From Apostichopus japonicus (Eukaryota > Echinodermata > Holothuroidea > Aspidochirotida > Stichopodidae), in the NCBI RefSeq assembly GCF_037975245.1, contig NC_092564.1, forward strand, positions 23,634,484-23,698,483: a DNA stretch of 64,000 nucleotides, read 5' to 3'. Made by a program: the position numbers and the translations under genes. The notes beneath the pieces were generated by a model. The model was given only the letters and a program-made list of their open reading frames with translations, did no database searches and was not told the DNA's origin. This document shows, piece by piece, positions 1-29,661 of the stretch (its first letter is position 1; every line of letters starts with the position of its first letter).

Positions 1-1819
1 CAGTTCAGTGTCTATTGCACTTTCTCCTTTTCTGACAAAAAGGGAAAATCATTGCAGATGGGTTACTTTCACTTTGGTTCATTAACAAAAAAACAAAAAC
101 AAAAATTCATTTGAGCAAAAGATCAAAGCCATCAAAAATTCAGAAATTTATTTTAAAAGCTAACAAATAAAACCTTTTTGTGGATGAAATCCCTGATTAG
201 GAGAAGTTAGGTTTTGACCCTTGCTTCAAGAATCACACTAAGAATCCTAAAATGACAGTACCAAACAGGATTCTACTTTGTATTTCAAGAGACAGAACTT
301 AGCAAAACATTGTGAAATAAACAAAAACAAAGTTACATCAAAGCATTGCAGAATATTGCTATACTGCTAGGCCCCCGACTCCCCCCGAGGCACACATAAT
401 TTTTTTTAAATCTTATTATTCTCAGAATAAAAGACCGATAAGGTCACTGTATGTTGTTTGTTACAGTAGATCATATCAGTACTGTATTTATAAACTGCAA
501 TTCATATTTTCTCAACCTCACTGATTCCACGATGCCATAACGACATACATAACTAGCTTATCTATTCAATATATCTAACTTCAAATGGTGGCATAAAAGT
601 CGAAAAATTTACAACTCTCAACTTTGTTTTTCTCAAAGATATTTTCCGTTGGGATCCAAATAAACCTCCCCCATAATATGAATATTTAAAAGCTACGAAC
701 GTCATTGGCTAATAGGTAATACAAGAACATGCTTGATTTGTGTAGATTGTCTATGGCAGTTGAACCAGGGAGCTGTTAGAGTCCATCTCGCTGGATGTAC
801 CAAGTTACCAACTCAATGTTTTGAATCTATTTTTAGCAATGGCTCATAACTAAACCTGCATCTCTGATCGGTTGAATTCAAACTAGTGGGTTGGGGGAAC
901 TGTATGCGATTAATATTAAATGTGTAATTTGTTGGAGGACACTTTTATCATTATCTGCAAATGTCCTTAATTACTCGCCAATTAACGCTTTTGGCAGGGA
1001 AAAAACTTGGCTAATATCTTAGTTTGCTGTTTTGTGATTGATATATGTAAAAAAACTTGATGGACTTTTCAAAAAAAGTGGAAACGGTGACAAAATGCAA
1101 AAATGCTGCTTTAAGTGGAGCAGATATCCATCAGACATGTTCACTGTAACAACCCAAAAAACCCTTCTTTGAATCGCTGCCATCTTTCACCAATGATTCG
1201 CTCCCTCCCATGAGTCTCATACCAACTAAACCAAGACCAGACTCCATCCAACAATATCATTACAACTAATATAACCAGGAGACAGAACTGGATTATATCA
1301 ACAAATATTGATGTCTTCATTGAGGGAGGAAAAATGTAGAGTGGAAAATTCCACTTGGCTTTAGGGAATCATATCTTTTTGTGATACAAGTTTAGTTGTG
1401 TACACACATTAATGTACCATGTTCTATTCTCAATAATCAAATCAACTATCTGGATTTCAGCTCTGCTTCCTGCAAGTAAGATGCAGGGTTTCTGTAATGA
1501 AAACTCATTTTGACTGTTTTTAATAAAATATTTCTTATTATTTCTAACGGTTTGAGGTCAATGGAAGAACATCAATGTTATTGTACTGTGCTAACACAAC
1601 TCTTGCATAAATACAGAAATTGACATATCGTTTTGGTGATCTGTGCTTCAGTTCCAATTTTAACATGAAGAATCAGCTCGCCACTCATATTACAATTCAT
1701 TACAAAGAAAGTGAGATTTAAAAAATGTTAATTCTCAAGATAATAACAACAACAAATGTTATGATAATAAACAAAACTACTTCAAAATCAAATCGTAAGA
1801 ACTTACGTTTTTTGTTCAC
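1..1819. other. Region downstream of the hinderin gene, no coding signal seen
   Basis: This AT-rich stretch follows the hinderin stop codon on the minus strand and probably holds its 3' UTR. I see no exon with conserved protein sequence and no clear repeat. A minus-strand AATAAA (TTTATT on the plus strand near 145) exists but is too far from the stop to assign with confidence. Confidence 0.4.
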
Positions 1820-4800
1820 TCAATTCACAAAGAAAATGTCATCTAACATTTTAGACTCTTCTTCTTCATCGGAACTCTCTACAATTTCGGAGCCATAGAG
1901 GCGAGAGGAGAGAGTGGCGGGTGGTATTCTCGACCAATCAGATGAAACTTGGGCTGTCTGTTTTAGCGGTGCAGTGCGACGCCGACGAGGATGTGATTCG
2001 ATGGGTGTGGCTGGGTGTGTGAATGGTCTGTTATTACTTTCGGAACTATCAGATGGTACGCTGTTAAGGTCCTCAATTAGATGTTCAAGAATGTGAAAGT
2101 CTCTGAGCAAAGAGAAATGTTATCATTGAAATTTATGAAGAAAAAAGAAATGTTACCACTAAAATTTACAAAGAAAAAAAAGAAAAAAGAGAAACCTTTC
2201 CATAACAAGTTGGAAGAAAATGAATATCAATGTTCCTAATATGTGCTGAGAAACAGGTCATATGAGGTCACAAAAGACTTCTCTGGATTTCTATGTTGTT
2301 TCTGATTAATTGACTTCTTGGTCTGTGTGCTAGACTACCTAGTCCAGCCACTGTGATTGATGCGGTTGTGGCTTGAAGATTAATTCTCAAAAGCTAAAAA
2401 GTTATATTGAACAAAAGCAAACTCACAAGAGTAGCTATTTTTAATAATTTGTGACATATCAAACTTTATTTTGAAATTTATTTATTGAAATTTATTTTGC
2501 TCATCCCACTCTAACAGACCGTTGCTCCAATAATGATTATTTAAAACAACCATTTGTAGTCCTTGGAAGGAAAGCTAACCGATATCTTCATGAAGAAATG
2601 GGAAATTCGACAGATTATCTTACAGCAGTAGCTGCTTGTGTCTGGATGACAACATATTCTGACACATTCAGTAAAGAAAAGTATTCATCAAATCTGTTCA
2701 AAAGATACCAACAGTTTGTCTAGGCCAACAACACTTTCACCCCGTTGGAAATTTTGTTAATTAACTGTTCTTTCCTGTCACACTTTAAAGCACTCTTGTT
2801 GGAACAGTATGAGCAGTAGCAAGGTCCTGCTCTTATGAAAGCATCATAAGTGATTATTGTCTGTGCAACTGTACACAAGCCTTTATCATACGACAATTGT
2901 CACGATTGGCTTACACTTTCATAACATACATATGTATAGCCTAATTTGCATACAAGAGTTTAGGCAAAACTGTTATCACTATTTGGTACAGCTAACAAAT
3001 GGCTAACCCTGCACCTCTTTAGTGAAAACTAGTACAGACTCCTGACCTGAAAATGGGATTACTGGAGTGAAATCTTCTATGGAGTCAAAATGTTTATGAA
3101 ATTGAGAAATGAAATGTTACTGGTTGTTTATTACCAAGTCGAAACCTTTGGGTTCATCCTCCGATATGTTGTCATTTAACAGTTAAAACTTGATGCCTAA
3201 ATAAGCCATTCTTGGTAATTTCTATGGGCTGACATAAAATCTAGTGAGATATCTGTCAGAAGGTAGGGTCCAACATCTAAGTCACTTACGTCACTCTCGC
3301 TGAATTCCCAACTGGCCTCTTCTCTGGTGACGTAACAAATTCGTCAGATGAGAGCGCATCTACTGAGGATTCTCTGGACAAGCCCGACCCCGGATGGTGG
3401 ATTGCAGGAGATGCCCTGAGGACTCTCCTCTCAGGATGAAGGTGAGATACTATAAGAGCAGAAGTCGCAACATCCACTGTAGCATTTGATGCTCGGTCTG
3501 AATTCAAGATAAATTTGAAGAACAATTATTTTAGGGATGTATTATCAAAAAAAGTAGAGAAAAAAAACACATTAAATAATTCAAGTTTGTAATGACAATC
3601 TAAGAGCAAACACCAAACAAAAAACTGCATTTTATGACATGACCAAAACATAGACAATTGATACAAATTGGCAGAAATTTACAAAATGGCAAAAATGATA
3701 AAACACTCTTTGAGTATGTAGTATTAAACCTAAAAGTAATATTCTGGTAGAAATATCCATGTTATGGAAGTCAAAATAAAAGTCACATTGCTACTGCAAA
3801 CCCCATCTCAACAACTATTTTCTAACTCCAGGATAACCTTGGTGACGTATATTTTGCACTATGAATTCTTCAGTGCTCTAGAAAATGGATCACATTGGGT
3901 AGTCTGTGATGTCATCATGGCCGATGCTTTTCAAAAGCTTTACTTTCCTTTTACAATTTTACTTTGATTGTCCAGTTGATTTTAGATGTCATCATTCTCC
4001 GAATTCAAGGTAACACCCAATTACAATATTTGTTTACGCAATATAATTTTCTCCTATGGATACAAAAAAAAAAAAACACCATTCAGGGCAAAATTCTAAA
4101 GACATTTTCTGGTTGTACCTCTGACAACCGGGTTTTACCAGTTGGTTGTCCGAACAGTCAATTTTGGTTGTGCGGAAAAAATGCAGCAAAGAAGGACGAG
4201 TATGTCTACACTGTAGAAGATGTGTAGGTTTGGTGAATAGAACCACAGCTTTGAGTCAGTAAAACCCCCATTTGGGTTGGTCATAGGCTTACCAATATTT
4301 CTTTGTTATTTCAATATCTCCATATGATGTAGGGTGATATCAATTTTAAAAAAGTTTTAGGGGGGGGGGTATTTAGTTACAATGCAATTTGAATTTGATT
4401 TAAACAATTAGTCTTTTCCCAGACATTCCCCAAAGCTGAATTGGTTAAAAAAACAGGACAAAAATTTGCCCTGTCATTCTTTGACTTTGTAGCATACTTG
4501 GAGATAATAATAACAATTACATCATCAACCAAATTTAACATGTAGTCAACAATTCTTTTGAGAAACTTACCAGGTTTACTAGTCTTGTTTTCTTTGCGGT
4601 GACTGTCACTGTGTAGGGTCACCGAACCTTGAATCTGACCGACGCTGATGTGACTGTCCTCTCCACCTCGCATCCCAAGCACACTAGTCCTATCCCCATC
4701 AAGGCCACCATGATGAGAGAGGTTTCCTCCATTGATTGGACCTCCCATTCTCCCTCGACCCTGTAACCTTTCAAAACCTGGGTCTATGTGGGCTGTTAAA

Positions 4801-7800
4801 GATACATCATGGTCTAGGTTATGCCTACTGTCAGAATGAAAATCTTGAAAATGAGGATTCTCCCCTCTATGGGGTATTGAGGTCACACCTTTCTGACCTG
4901 CTTGGGGGCTGTTACCCTCCAGCAAGGATCTACGATGTGCCTCGAGTTCAAGTTGCTTTTGATAGAGAAGCTCCTCTTGGTTTCTCAGTTGCTGTTGTAA
5001 CCAGTCCTGCTCCTTTCTCAATGCCTCCTTCTGTCTTTCTAAAAGTCTTTTCCTCTCTACTAACATTTCTGGTGTTGACTTCCAGCCATGTTCCGGTGCC
5101 TTCGTCTGTTCATCCATTCTAGAGAGATGCGCTGTGTTCTCGGGACAACCCTGTACTCTGTGATGAGAGAGATCTGTCTGAAATCGGTTAGAAAATGTCT
5201 GGTTTGCATTTTGCCTTGTAAATACCTGCTGCATGGTATCGTTCCTGAGGTGATGCATCTTTGAAACTGCGTCTGTCAGTTCACCATTTATAATAACACC
5301 ATGGTCGTTGGTGGGATGTCTTCCTGAGTAATGCCGATGGGGTTCCATTCTATCTTGGTTCTTCTCGACGATCGAACAAAATTCGTCTTCCACGTTTCCG
5401 AGAGCGCTTAAGCTCTTTGAGGTCATCAGCTCCTCGGGAAGCGGATGAAACTCGTCGGGTGAGAAGACGGCGGGACTGAGATGAGGAAGTTCCCTCCTCT
5501 CTGAAACATGACCAACATCTTCTCTGCCTCTGGGTGGAACTTTGTTTCTTTGAGTCTGACCTACTTGTCCAAACTCTTGACCGTTTGGTACTTTATGACG
5601 GTATACAGCAGGAATTGGATCAATTGTGCCATGGTTGGAGTAAGCATCATTGTGATAAGATGACCGCAATTTTGTGGTCTGTTCTTGACCGGATGTTACC
5701 TCTGGGTCATTCCCTGGACGATTAGTTTGATGGTCATGGCCTCTTTTCAACCTTCCGGTACTTTGTAGTTGAGGTTGGAACTCATCTTGTACGGCTGATG
5801 GTCTGCCGTGAAGAGACATCCTCTGATCACCGTTCACTCCTCCAGAAAACTTCTCGTCACTCCTTAAACCCTTCTGGGCAAACTTTAACAGCTTAGTGTG
5901 CTGCAAAATAATTGATATTAATATAAACATAACTTGCTTTTAGTTTGAACATTTATATGCACTAATGTGATCTTATAAATAAAAATTACCGATGATAAAA
6001 CCAACTAGAGTGAATAATGTCAAAACAAATTTTCGGTGGACAATGAGAACTTTAGAAAAGTAACGGAGAATGACATTCTTTGGGTGCAAAAAAATTACAA
6101 AATATTTGAACATTCTATTCCACTTTTAAACAATATTTATAATTCTGTGCTACAAATGCAGAAGGACTATTGTGATGTTCTCATCGAGGCATTTGTGAAC
6201 AATTGTAAAACTCACTTGTTCATTTGAGTAAAGAAAAATGCACAGGCAGTTCTACACATTTTACAGCTTCAAGTTAACGCAGGCCTGCTTGTGTTGTAAG
6301 ACTATAAAGCCTAACGTTACTTACAAGCAACAGACATCAGTGTGTGGAGGAACTATTTTCCTTAACATTTAGAATCTTGTTTCACTGTACTTTTACCTTC
6401 AGAATCCCTTCAACTTACAGCACAACTTTTCACAAACGTTCTCATTTTCTTTTGGACTTTTGACTACAAAGTAGCCATGAATTAGTTATTAGAGATGTTA
6501 GAATCTAATGAAATTAGAATTCAGAGTGTAGGCTAGATGACGACCTGTCAGCAGTACATTGATCTAGGGTATTCCATACATTATTCATATATAATAATCC
6601 AACATCTTGCTTTTATTTGAAAGTTAGACTTACATTATTAACAAAATTATAAAGTGAACAGAATATTCTAATCAACTTCAACATAGAAAAACTTCTGCAC
6701 AATGTGAACAATTTGAATTTCCTTGCAGAATTTTTTTCCCACAAACCCAAAAATATTGCCTGCACAGAACAATTATAAACCTTAATCTTGTTCCAGAAAC
6801 TTTGATTTTACTAAACGTTCATCTGAAATATTTAGCTGAGATTAACGTGTTCATCGGAGGAGTAGCAAATGCCTACAAATTATCACATAGCTAAAATTCT
6901 GCACAATGTGAACAATTTGATTTCCCTGCAGAAAGTTTCTACCACAAACCCTACACATTGCCTGCACAGAACAATAATAAACCTAAACTCTTGTTCCAGA
7001 AACTTTGGTTTTACTCAACGCTCATCAGAAATGTTTAGCTGAGATTAAAATGTTCATCGGAGGAGTAATAAATGCCTACATTTGATAATATTTACCTGAT
7101 TTTGTTCACTTGCGAGTCTTTCTTGACACTCTGCTAGCAGTCTTTGGCATTGGAGGTATTGCTGCTGTGTGCTCTCTCTCTCAGAATTTAACGTCTTCAT
7201 CTGAGACTCCAGGTCCACATATTTAACCTCAAACTGCTTTCTTTCCACCTTCAGCTGCTGTAAAGCCACCTGCTTTTCCTCGCCAACCCTTAACGGAAAA
7301 ACAAGAAGATGAAGAAGATGGAAAAAACAGGAATTTATGTAAAGTAAGATGTACAACCAATCATGAAATTTCCTTCTGTTAAGATATATACACTAACATA
7401 TATATACTATATTGCATAAGACAGTACTTTGTGGGATGTTACACACAATCTCTGCAGAAATTACATATTGAGAGTGAAATGGTGTCAGATGTACCAATAA
7501 CACCACAATGTTGACTTTCTGGTGAAAAAACAATAGCTAGACATAACTCAATTATATATATTTGCAATCTTTGGCCTTTCTAGTCAGGTTTTGACTTGAA
7601 AATAGATGTTTCCTCTTTCAAAAGACTTTAAATTTATGTAATCTTGACATATTTTATACCTTTTTTCTATATTTCATTTCTGTAAGTATTATTAAAATTA
7701 CAGTTTGAGAAAGTTAAGTCAAATTCTCTCCTTATATTGTATTTTCTACATGTTTAGTCGATCAGGATCACATCAAAGAAATATTTCCTATTTTAGGCTG

Positions 7801-9984
7801 ATCTTAGAAGCTGCTCAACCTCTATGCCAGATGACCTTCATATCAAACAGGTTGGACAATCTTACCCTCAAAGTTGGGTTCAGTTAGCAACCTACCTCAT
7901 ACCAGAACATAGTTCAGTGAATATTAACACAATGACACAACATGGGATGAGAGCTACCAGATTACACCAACAGTTTGAAAATTCTATTTTATTCATTTTA
8001 AAGAGAAGTTGTCTTACTTTGCAAGTTGCTTGATCAGATTCGCAATCCTCTTCTTGTCCTCCGGTCGCAGGTGCCTTAAAGAGACTTGGTCTTCCATAGA
8101 CGCATGTTCCTGACCTGTGCTTGACATTTGTTGGGATTTAGCTGTTGTTGGTTTCTTCCTTTCTTGTCTTTTCAGGTGGGTAGGTTTGGATTGCACTCTG
8201 TGAGGAAGTCTGTGCCCAAGTTTACCGTCCATTCTTTGAAAATGTGTAACACCTAGAACAAAGAGCAAAAAAATGACATGGACAGGTGTTGCCTACTGGT
8301 AGCCTAATAGAAGACTCAAGTCAATGGACAGTAACTGCAAGCAATGACAAGAAGACACCACTCAAACGTTCAAAAATATTAATTAGGTCTGCTACCTTCA
8401 ATGCAATCAGGCATTCACAAAAAAGCCATCAGGCCAACAGGTAAAAGTTAAAACACATGGAAAATGAACTTTTTGAGTATTCAATCTTTCATTGAAGTTG
8501 TTAAAAGAGAGAAACCCTCCAACTACAGTAATGAAGTAAAACAATTGCTTACCAGGAACAAAGGCAGCCTGTCCATTAGTGTCTAAGTTTGTATCACTTT
8601 CTGGAAAGCAAAAATAATCCCATGAGAAGGGTTGATAAAAAATTTAAGTTGTATTAATAAAGTCACATCTTGAATAAAATTACACCACTAACAATCTTGT
8701 ATTTGGGTTAGGTGGTTGGCCAAAAATAATAATTTGTTTGTAATGATTCAATGAAGCATCCAAATACATTAGTTTGAGGTGATTGCCACTGTAATTGGAT
8801 CAAGTACATATTTTGTGAATGGGCTACCAAGTTTCAAGGAAGAGATAAAGAGAAATTTTTTTAAATGCTTTGTACTACGAATTGCAAGCAGAAAATTTAC
8901 AGTAAGATTATGGCTTACCATATTGGCAAGGCCCAGCATATATCTATCCAACTACAGATCTAGTAGTAAAAGTAGTAGTACGTAGGCTAGTAGTACTGAC
9001 TTAAGTTAAAGTTACTGTTGCCTAGTCTGCAGACAGTAGAGTATAGTAAAGGCTTCATAATTGACGCACCCTCGTAATTGACGCACCTTCAATTATTACT
9101 AGCAACGATACAGCGGGCCACCTTAACTTTTTGCAGTCAAGCAGAATGACATATTTCATGAGTTTGAATCCATTTCAGCTATTTGCTGACCAAATTGTGG
9201 TATTTTTTAAGCTTTTAACACCTTCCCACCAGTTTTGCACATTTTTTGGTCATTTGGAAATCTTACTCCCTAAAAATAACCAACAATACCTCAGTATGAT
9301 AACACTGCTCTCTGGAACCTGACCAGTCTGAGCTTAGAGGCGCAGAGCATAGCAAACAGCATCTAAAGTCAATGGATGTATACTAAGGCCTACACTACAG
9401 TTAGCTTTACAACGAATGTGTCAATTTAGGGGTATGAAAGAACTTGACACTGCAGACATTTTGTGGTCAAATTCTGCTCAATTGTACGGTGCATAAGCAC
9501 AGAACCTTAAATATTTTGAGATCATAACATTTCTGAGGAACTACACATATGAAAAACACATACAGTCGAGTGATTTGGATTTTTCCTTGATAGATATCGT
9601 TGATCAAATCCTTAAGTGCGTCAATTATGAGCCCACCATGCTAATAGTAGGCTAAGAAAAGTATGATTTGTTACTGCTTCTATGAATAATGACTTAAGGT
9701 AAAGGATGACATACGATGTTATTTTGAGAATATCAGCTCAGATAAACAGTCGCAAACAGTCATGAAATAAGCTTTGCCAAATTTTCGCGTATTCGGTCCA
9801 CACAATGACGAAATCTACAGCAGTACAACAGTTGCTTAACTAAGTAAGTTAGGACCTAGGCCTAGAGCAGATTTCTATAATATTTATGTTAAACGACGGA
9901 AATCGGAAGAGTTGTTCAATCTAACCTACTTTGAAGTTATGTGTTACCCTTACCATCGATTTCCCAGCATATCTCGTAATTCAT
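1820..9984 (-). CDS. KIAA1328: Hinderin (KIAA1328)-like coiled-coil protein, 7 coding exons, 775 aa
   Basis: Coding exons in transcript order: 9984-9954, 8600-8553, 8252-8018, 7288-7096, 5900-4571, 3497-3290, 2102-1820. All introns are GT-AG and the phases (1,1,2,0,1,2) join without a break into 775 codons. The start is MNYEICWEID, the first ATG of the upstream exon. Diagnostic family segments are RPEDKKRIANLIKQLAK (about residues 89-105) followed by a Glu/Gln-rich coiled coil (105-169), a second coiled coil at about 448-498 beginning MLVERKRLLERQ, and a conserved acidic C-terminus ending MLDDIFFVN. Human hinderin, from memory, is about 577 aa and ends in a similar EDIFF motif. The extra length here sits in the single large exon 4571-5900, which is low-complexity and polar between the coiled coils. 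Human hinderin is reported to bind the cohesin subunit SMC3; its role here is inferred only. There are no membrane segments or signal peptide. Confidence 0.78.
6681..7080. repeat. 204-bp tandem duplication in hinderin intron 4
   Basis: Two copies with about 204-bp period (6681-6884 and 6885-7080). Both contain GCACAATGTGAACAATTTGA, a TTGCCTGCACAGAACAAT block and TTTAGCTGAGATTAA, then a TGTTCATCGGAGGAGTA block and end at ATGCCTACA. Divergence is moderate (point changes and small indels). The second copy ends about 15 bases from the minus-strand splice donor of hinderin exon 4 (7095). Confidence 0.85.
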
Positions 9985-10078
9985 TTTGCTTGACAAGAAT
10001 CATTAGCGCAAGCAGACGATCGTGCTGCAGCGGGAATTGAATTTCGAAATGTTGTTGCTGGATATACGTACGTATATA

Positions 10079-10714
10079 TGGAACGCCATGTAAACGTTTA
10101 TTCAATAATTAGAGATTTCTTCAATTTAATTCGAGATATCTCATATCTGCAACTAATTACAGATATCTCGAATTAAATTTAAGATATTTCTAGATATTTC
10201 AGATATATCCCAATTCAACTTGAGGTATCCGAAATTGCCTAGCCTTAAATGTAGTATTTGTAGCCTATATGAATCTAGTACTAGTAGTAGCCACCGAAAT
10301 GATCTCTACAGAGTACATATGCCTCCTTTTCCTGCCATGTATTTGCCGATTTAGATGGCGCTCTTCTTGTAAGCGCTACAATTCGAAATCTTGATTTCTC
10401 TAATTCAATTTTGGATATCTCTTATTCGAATTTTGGATATCTCGAATTCAAGATTGGATATCTCGAAATCTTTACTTGATATCTCTAATTCAATTTTGGA
10501 TATCTCTAAATATATTCCCGATATCTCGAATTCAAGTTTGGGTATCACTAAATCGAATTCTTGATATCTCGAATTCAATTTCTGATATCTCAAATATGTT
10601 TAAATTATTGATATCTGGAAATGAATGAGAAATATCTGAAAATGAATTAGAGATACCTGAAAATGAATTATAGATATCTGTAATTGTTGTAAAAATGTTA
10701 GAAAGGCGTTCCAT
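10079..10714. mobile_element. GATATC-rich element A with inverted termini
   Basis: The element is bounded by ATGGAACGCC on the left and its inverse GGCGTTCCAT on the right (10705-10714). Both ends are flanked by the palindromic string ACGTACGTA. The interior consists of diverged units of about 20 bases built on GATATCTCGAATTCAA, in both orientations because GATATC and GAATTC are self-complementary. There is no coding capacity. The layout resembles a non-autonomous foldback or MITE-like element with satellite interior. The superfamily cannot be named. Confidence 0.65.
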
Positions 10715-10727
10715 ACGTACGTACATA

Positions 10728-11345
10728 TGGAACGCCATGTTATCTTAAATAAAATTCATGATATCTGTAATTAATTTCATATATCTCGAATTAAATTGAA
10801 TATATCTCTAATTATTTCTGATATCTCCAATTCAAGTTGAGATATCAGATATTGCATTTTCGATATTTTGAAGTTTTTTAAGATATCTGAAATTGATTTT
10901 AAGATATCAAGAGATAAATTAAAGATATCAAAAAAAGAAACATTATTTAAGATATCTTGAATTTAATTCGAGATATCCATAACTTAATTCGAGATATCCA
11001 AAATTAAATTCTAGATATCAAGAATTCGAATTAGAATTCGAAATTAAATTTTGATTTTATTCCCGATATCTCTAATTCAGTTTTGGATATCTCTAATTCG
11101 AATTCTTGATCGTCTTGATATCTCGAATTCAAATTTTAGATATCTCGAATTCAAATATCTTACATAATGTTTCCATATTTTATATCTTTAATTTATTTCT
11201 TCATATCTTAAAATTAATTTGAAATATCTAAAATAAAATTCAAGATATCGAAAATGCAATTTCGGATATCTCATATTGAATTGGAGATATCTAAATATTT
11301 AAGGTAGCTTCAATTTAATTCTCAAATTGAATGGAAATATCTGAA
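10728..11345. mobile_element. GATATC-rich element B, second adjacent copy, right end missing
   Basis: A second ATGGAACGCCATGTTATC left end begins 14 bases after element A and leads into the same GATATC/GAATTC interior, which fades at about 11345. I see no GGCGTTCCAT right terminus, so this copy is truncated or eroded. Elements A and B together occupy almost half of the space between the hinderin and AGPS start codons. Confidence 0.6.
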
Positions 11346-12828
11346 ATAATAAGCTCAGCTTGTCGCGTCAAAATCTGATGATAGTATTGTTTTGTAAACT
11401 TGTTTACATGTGATGACCTATAGTAAATCAAAAGGATATTGAATTACCGTTTTTCTTATTATTACTGCTGTTACCATATGTCTAAGCAAATTGTAATCCT
11501 GTAACGATTTTGCTATACCGTGAGAAACGTCACAAAGGGGGGGGGGGGTAATCGGCTTGAGCCCCCCACCTCCGATCGTCATTCGGCGGAAATGGTTCAG
11601 TCGGGGGGTGTTGCATTCTACAGGGGAAGAATAGGCCCACTACTAAAGCTGGTGTACCCACCCCTCCCTTTTCAACCTCACACAAAGTTTTTATATGCAA
11701 AACTTTACGTTTAGAGCTACTTCTATTAACCTAACTTAGGCCTATAGTCTAAATATGCCTTACCCAGTCGGGCATTTCTAAATTTTTATCTATGTTTTTA
11801 TGGAGCGACACCCACGGGCAGCACCTTTCTCTTAAAAAAAAATAATTCATTCACATCTGCCATCCCGAAAATATTCCTTTCATTTATTAAATCTGGGAGT
11901 GTTTTAGAGTGTTTTAAAATTTATTAGCACGAGCTACTTGTATAGCCCTAAATGTATGCCTCAGAATCCACCATTTGACTTTACTTTTATTTATTTTTCT
12001 CTGGGGTGTACTGTACCCCCTACACAGGGGACGGCTACAATGACCCAAGTTGCGCCCCCTCCCCCCCCCCCCATGCCTCACATATAAAATCGTTCAGTCG
12101 CCTCCGGCCCTTCCACAAAATGTGCCCTATACCTTATAATCACATGGGGGAGGGGGTTGGGCATTTTAATTACCCGCAACTGTGCACGCCAGTGGGATGG
12201 ACACCGAAGTTGTAAGCTTTATCCTTCATCTCGTGTAAGTTTTATATAGATATGAATGAAAATAGTCATTTGCAGAATTTTTGAACCTTCAAATTGTTCT
12301 CATGATCGCTTTAGGATGAAGTTAGTCGATTTCGCAATGTCATTTGTACTCTTCTGAAATCTTCACACTTACACAAAGCATATTTGTCCTAAGGTCAAAC
12401 AACTTTTGAAGATCATACGAGTTTTTAAAATTGATAACCTATTTAAAGTGTTACGATCTAAAAGCTGTAAATATGTTAAGGTGAAAACAGCCTAAAGCTT
12501 ACTTTAATCACTTATGCATATATTTTGATATTTTTTTTTCATCTTTTAAATTACGGTGTTGTTCATAAGATGTAAAAATATGTGATAATTGTTCGTCAAA
12601 AAATGTACTATTTTCTTAAAGGTTACATCAAACTTGAACGCTAGCCTGGCTGATACACATGTGGGTTGGTGTAGTCTGTTATGAATTGAATGACATATTG
12701 TACAACACAGGTGTACAAAGTATATACACTATACTGCACATTACATTGCCAAAGACTGGTTAGGCCGACTGCAGTGTTACTTTACATTAAGCCTTTGATT
12801 ACAAAATCAGTCATTGTTATTAACTGCA
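11346..12828. other. AGPS upstream region with G/C homopolymer-rich patches
   Basis: This holds the remainder of the head-to-head intergenic region. Two patches (11530-11660 and 12000-12210) are rich in poly-G and poly-C runs and are probably eroded transposon sequence. I found no exon. The AGPS promoter must lie toward 12650-12828, but no TATA box or initiator stands out. Confidence 0.35.

Positions 12829-29661
<16,833 letters not shown>

Noticed and set aside
4736-5122. 128-aa plus-strand ORF
   Set aside because: It is antisense to hinderin exon 5, whose frame has conserved coiled-coil sequence and matching splice sites.
10405-10738. Two overlapping minus-strand ORFs with repeated EISxIEFEIS peptides
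   Set aside because: The peptide periodicity is the GATATC/GAATTC repeat translated; there is no start context or conserved protein.
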